Translations under genes and position numbers: made by a program | From: Cellulomonas wangleii | GTDB lineage: Bacteria > Actinomycetota > Actinomycetes > Actinomycetales > Cellulomonadaceae | DNA length: 64,000 bases | NCBI RefSeq assembly: GCF_018388445.1 | Contig: NZ_CP074405.1 | Location: 3,038,001 to 3,102,000, forward strand | Direction: 5' to 3' | Notes under the pieces: generated by a model | Told to the model about the DNA's origin: nothing | Seen by the model: only the letters and a program-made list of their open reading frames with translations | The model's database searches: none | Shown here: positions 63,153 through 64,000 of the stretch, piece by piece | How positions within the stretch are numbered: position 1 is the first letter of the stretch | How the letters are laid out: each line of letters begins with the position of its first letter

Positions 63153-64000
63153 TCAGCCCAGGATCGGGTGCAGCACCCAGAAGACGACGGCCGCCACCAG
63201 CGCGGCAGCCGGGATCGTGAGGATCCAGGCACCCGCGATGTTCTTGGCGACGCCCCAGCGCACGGCCGACAGCCGCTTGGTGGCGCCGACGCCCATGATC
63301 GCGGACGTGATGGTGTGCGTCGTCGAGACGGGCGCGTGCAGCGCGAAGGCGTTGACGTAGAGCACGACCGCGGAGACCGACTCGGCGACGAACCCGCGCG
63401 CCGGGTCGAGCTCGATGATCTTGCGGCCGAGCGTCCGCATGATGCGCCAGCCACCGGCGTAGGTGCCGGCCGAGATCGCGGCGGCAGCGGCGAGCTTGAC
63501 CCACAGCGGGATGCCCTCGTCGGGGTCGGCCCACCCGGCGGTGAGGAGCGCCAGGTAGATGACGCCCATCGTCTTCTGCGCGTCCTGCAGGCCGTGCCCG
63601 AGCGCCATGGCGGCGGCCGAGACGGTCTGCGCGATGCGGAACCGGCGGTTCACGCGCGTCGGGGGGCGGTTGCGGATGAGCCACAGCAGCCCGACCATCA
63701 CGGCGAACGCCAGGCCGAAGCCGATGAGCGGCGAGAAGATCATCGGCAGGACGACCTTGTCGACGATCGCCGAGCCGTAGATGCCGAAGCCGGCGGCGAG
63801 CCCCGCCCCGACCAGCCCGCCGATGAGGGCGTGCGTGGACGACGAGGGCAGGCCGAACCACCACGTGACCAGGTTCCACGTGATCGCGCCCACGAGTGCG
63901 CAGAGCACGACCACGAGCGCTGAGTGCGGTGGTTCGCCCTGCAGGTCGACGATCGACGTGGCGATGGTCTCGGCCACCTCGGTGCCGAGCAGGGCGCCGG
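63153..64000 (-). CDS. PiT family inorganic phosphate transporter, N-terminus beyond the window
   Basis: The visible 282 C-terminal residues hold about six helices and the PiT signatures WWFGLPSSSTHALIGGLVGA and HAPVSTTHTITSAIMGVG, with GLQDAQKTMGVIYLAL between. The protein imports phosphate by proton or cation symport. The gene starts beyond the right edge. It converges on the ppk1 operon with six bases between the stops, grouping phosphate uptake and storage. Confidence 0.94.
   Translation of the reverse strand, partial: GALLGTEVAETIATSIVDLQGEPPHSALVVVLCALVGAITWNLVTWWFGLPSSSTHALIGGLVGAGLAAGFGIYGSAIVDKVVLPMIFSPLIGFGLAFAVMVGLLWLIRNRPPTRVNRRFRIAQTVSAAAMALGHGLQDAQKTMGVIYLALLTAGWADPDEGIPLWVKLAAAAAISAGTYAGGWRIMRTLGRKIIELDPARGFVAESVSAVVLYVNAFALHAPVSTTHTITSAIMGVGATKRLSAVRWGVAKNIAGAWILTIPAAALVAAVVFWVLHPILG

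Overview
The window is uniformly GC-rich. It uses many GTG starts and many ATGA or GTGA gene overlaps, and it carries markers of a saprophytic actinobacterium: mycothiol synthase, a Tad/Flp pilus locus of the mycobacterial Rv3654c-Rv3660c type, a TadE/DUF4244 cluster, a secreted glycosidase with a CBM2 domain, and an IdeR-type iron box. Class III ribonucleotide reductase and a FocA-type channel suggest a facultative anaerobe. Cellulomonas or a close relative is the best guess (inference).

Layout. 0-2.5 kb: start of a proton-pumping pyrophosphatase, a STAS protein, and an ECF sigma factor with a membrane partner. 2.5-5.2 kb: nrdD-nrdG behind a pair of NrdR-like boxes. 5.2-11.5 kb: ferric-siderophore operon (binding lipoprotein, two permeases, ATPase, siderophore-interacting reductase, esterase) behind an iron box. 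11.6-14.4 kb: 5-oxoprolinase genes pxpA and fused pxpB-pxpC. 14.6-21.7 kb: MrfA-like helicase converging on the Tad pilus genes.

21.9-43.6 kb is a large purine-degradation block. It encodes guanine deaminase, fused xanthine dehydrogenase with its FAD subunit, XdhC and MocA, uricase, HIU hydrolase, OHCU decarboxylase, allantoinase, allantoate amidohydrolase, a ureidoglycine-glyoxylate-type aminotransferase, an AtzH-amidase fusion and an acetamidase/formamidase. An RpiR regulator and an NMT1-type ABC transporter lie in the same block. Together they give a nearly complete predicted route from guanine to oxalurate and beyond. Three promoters in the block share a GAAA-N6-TTTC palindrome, two of them in almost the same position relative to a TAGCGT -10 box and a leaderless ATG. 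A lower-GC islet at 35.1-36.7 kb interrupts the block. It holds a HEPN-motif protein, tRNA-like RNA segments, a strong intrinsic terminator and several more hairpins.

43.7-46.1 kb: HAD-IB phosphatase, a candidate Ms1/6C small RNA, a degenerate Fic-like protein and a NUDIX hydrolase. In Mycobacterium the HAD gene lies next to the Tad/Ssd locus, so the purine block appears to sit inside a normally contiguous neighbourhood. 46.2-53.6 kb: malic enzyme, a carbohydrate ABC transporter with a dyad operator, a formate/nitrite channel and a membrane protein. 53.7-57.4 kb: acetyl-CoA synthetase and a secreted GH5 mannanase-like enzyme behind LacI-type operators. 57.5-64 kb: a flavin monooxygenase, mycothiol synthase, polyphosphate kinase, a NUDIX-histidine phosphatase fusion and a truncated PiT phosphate transporter.
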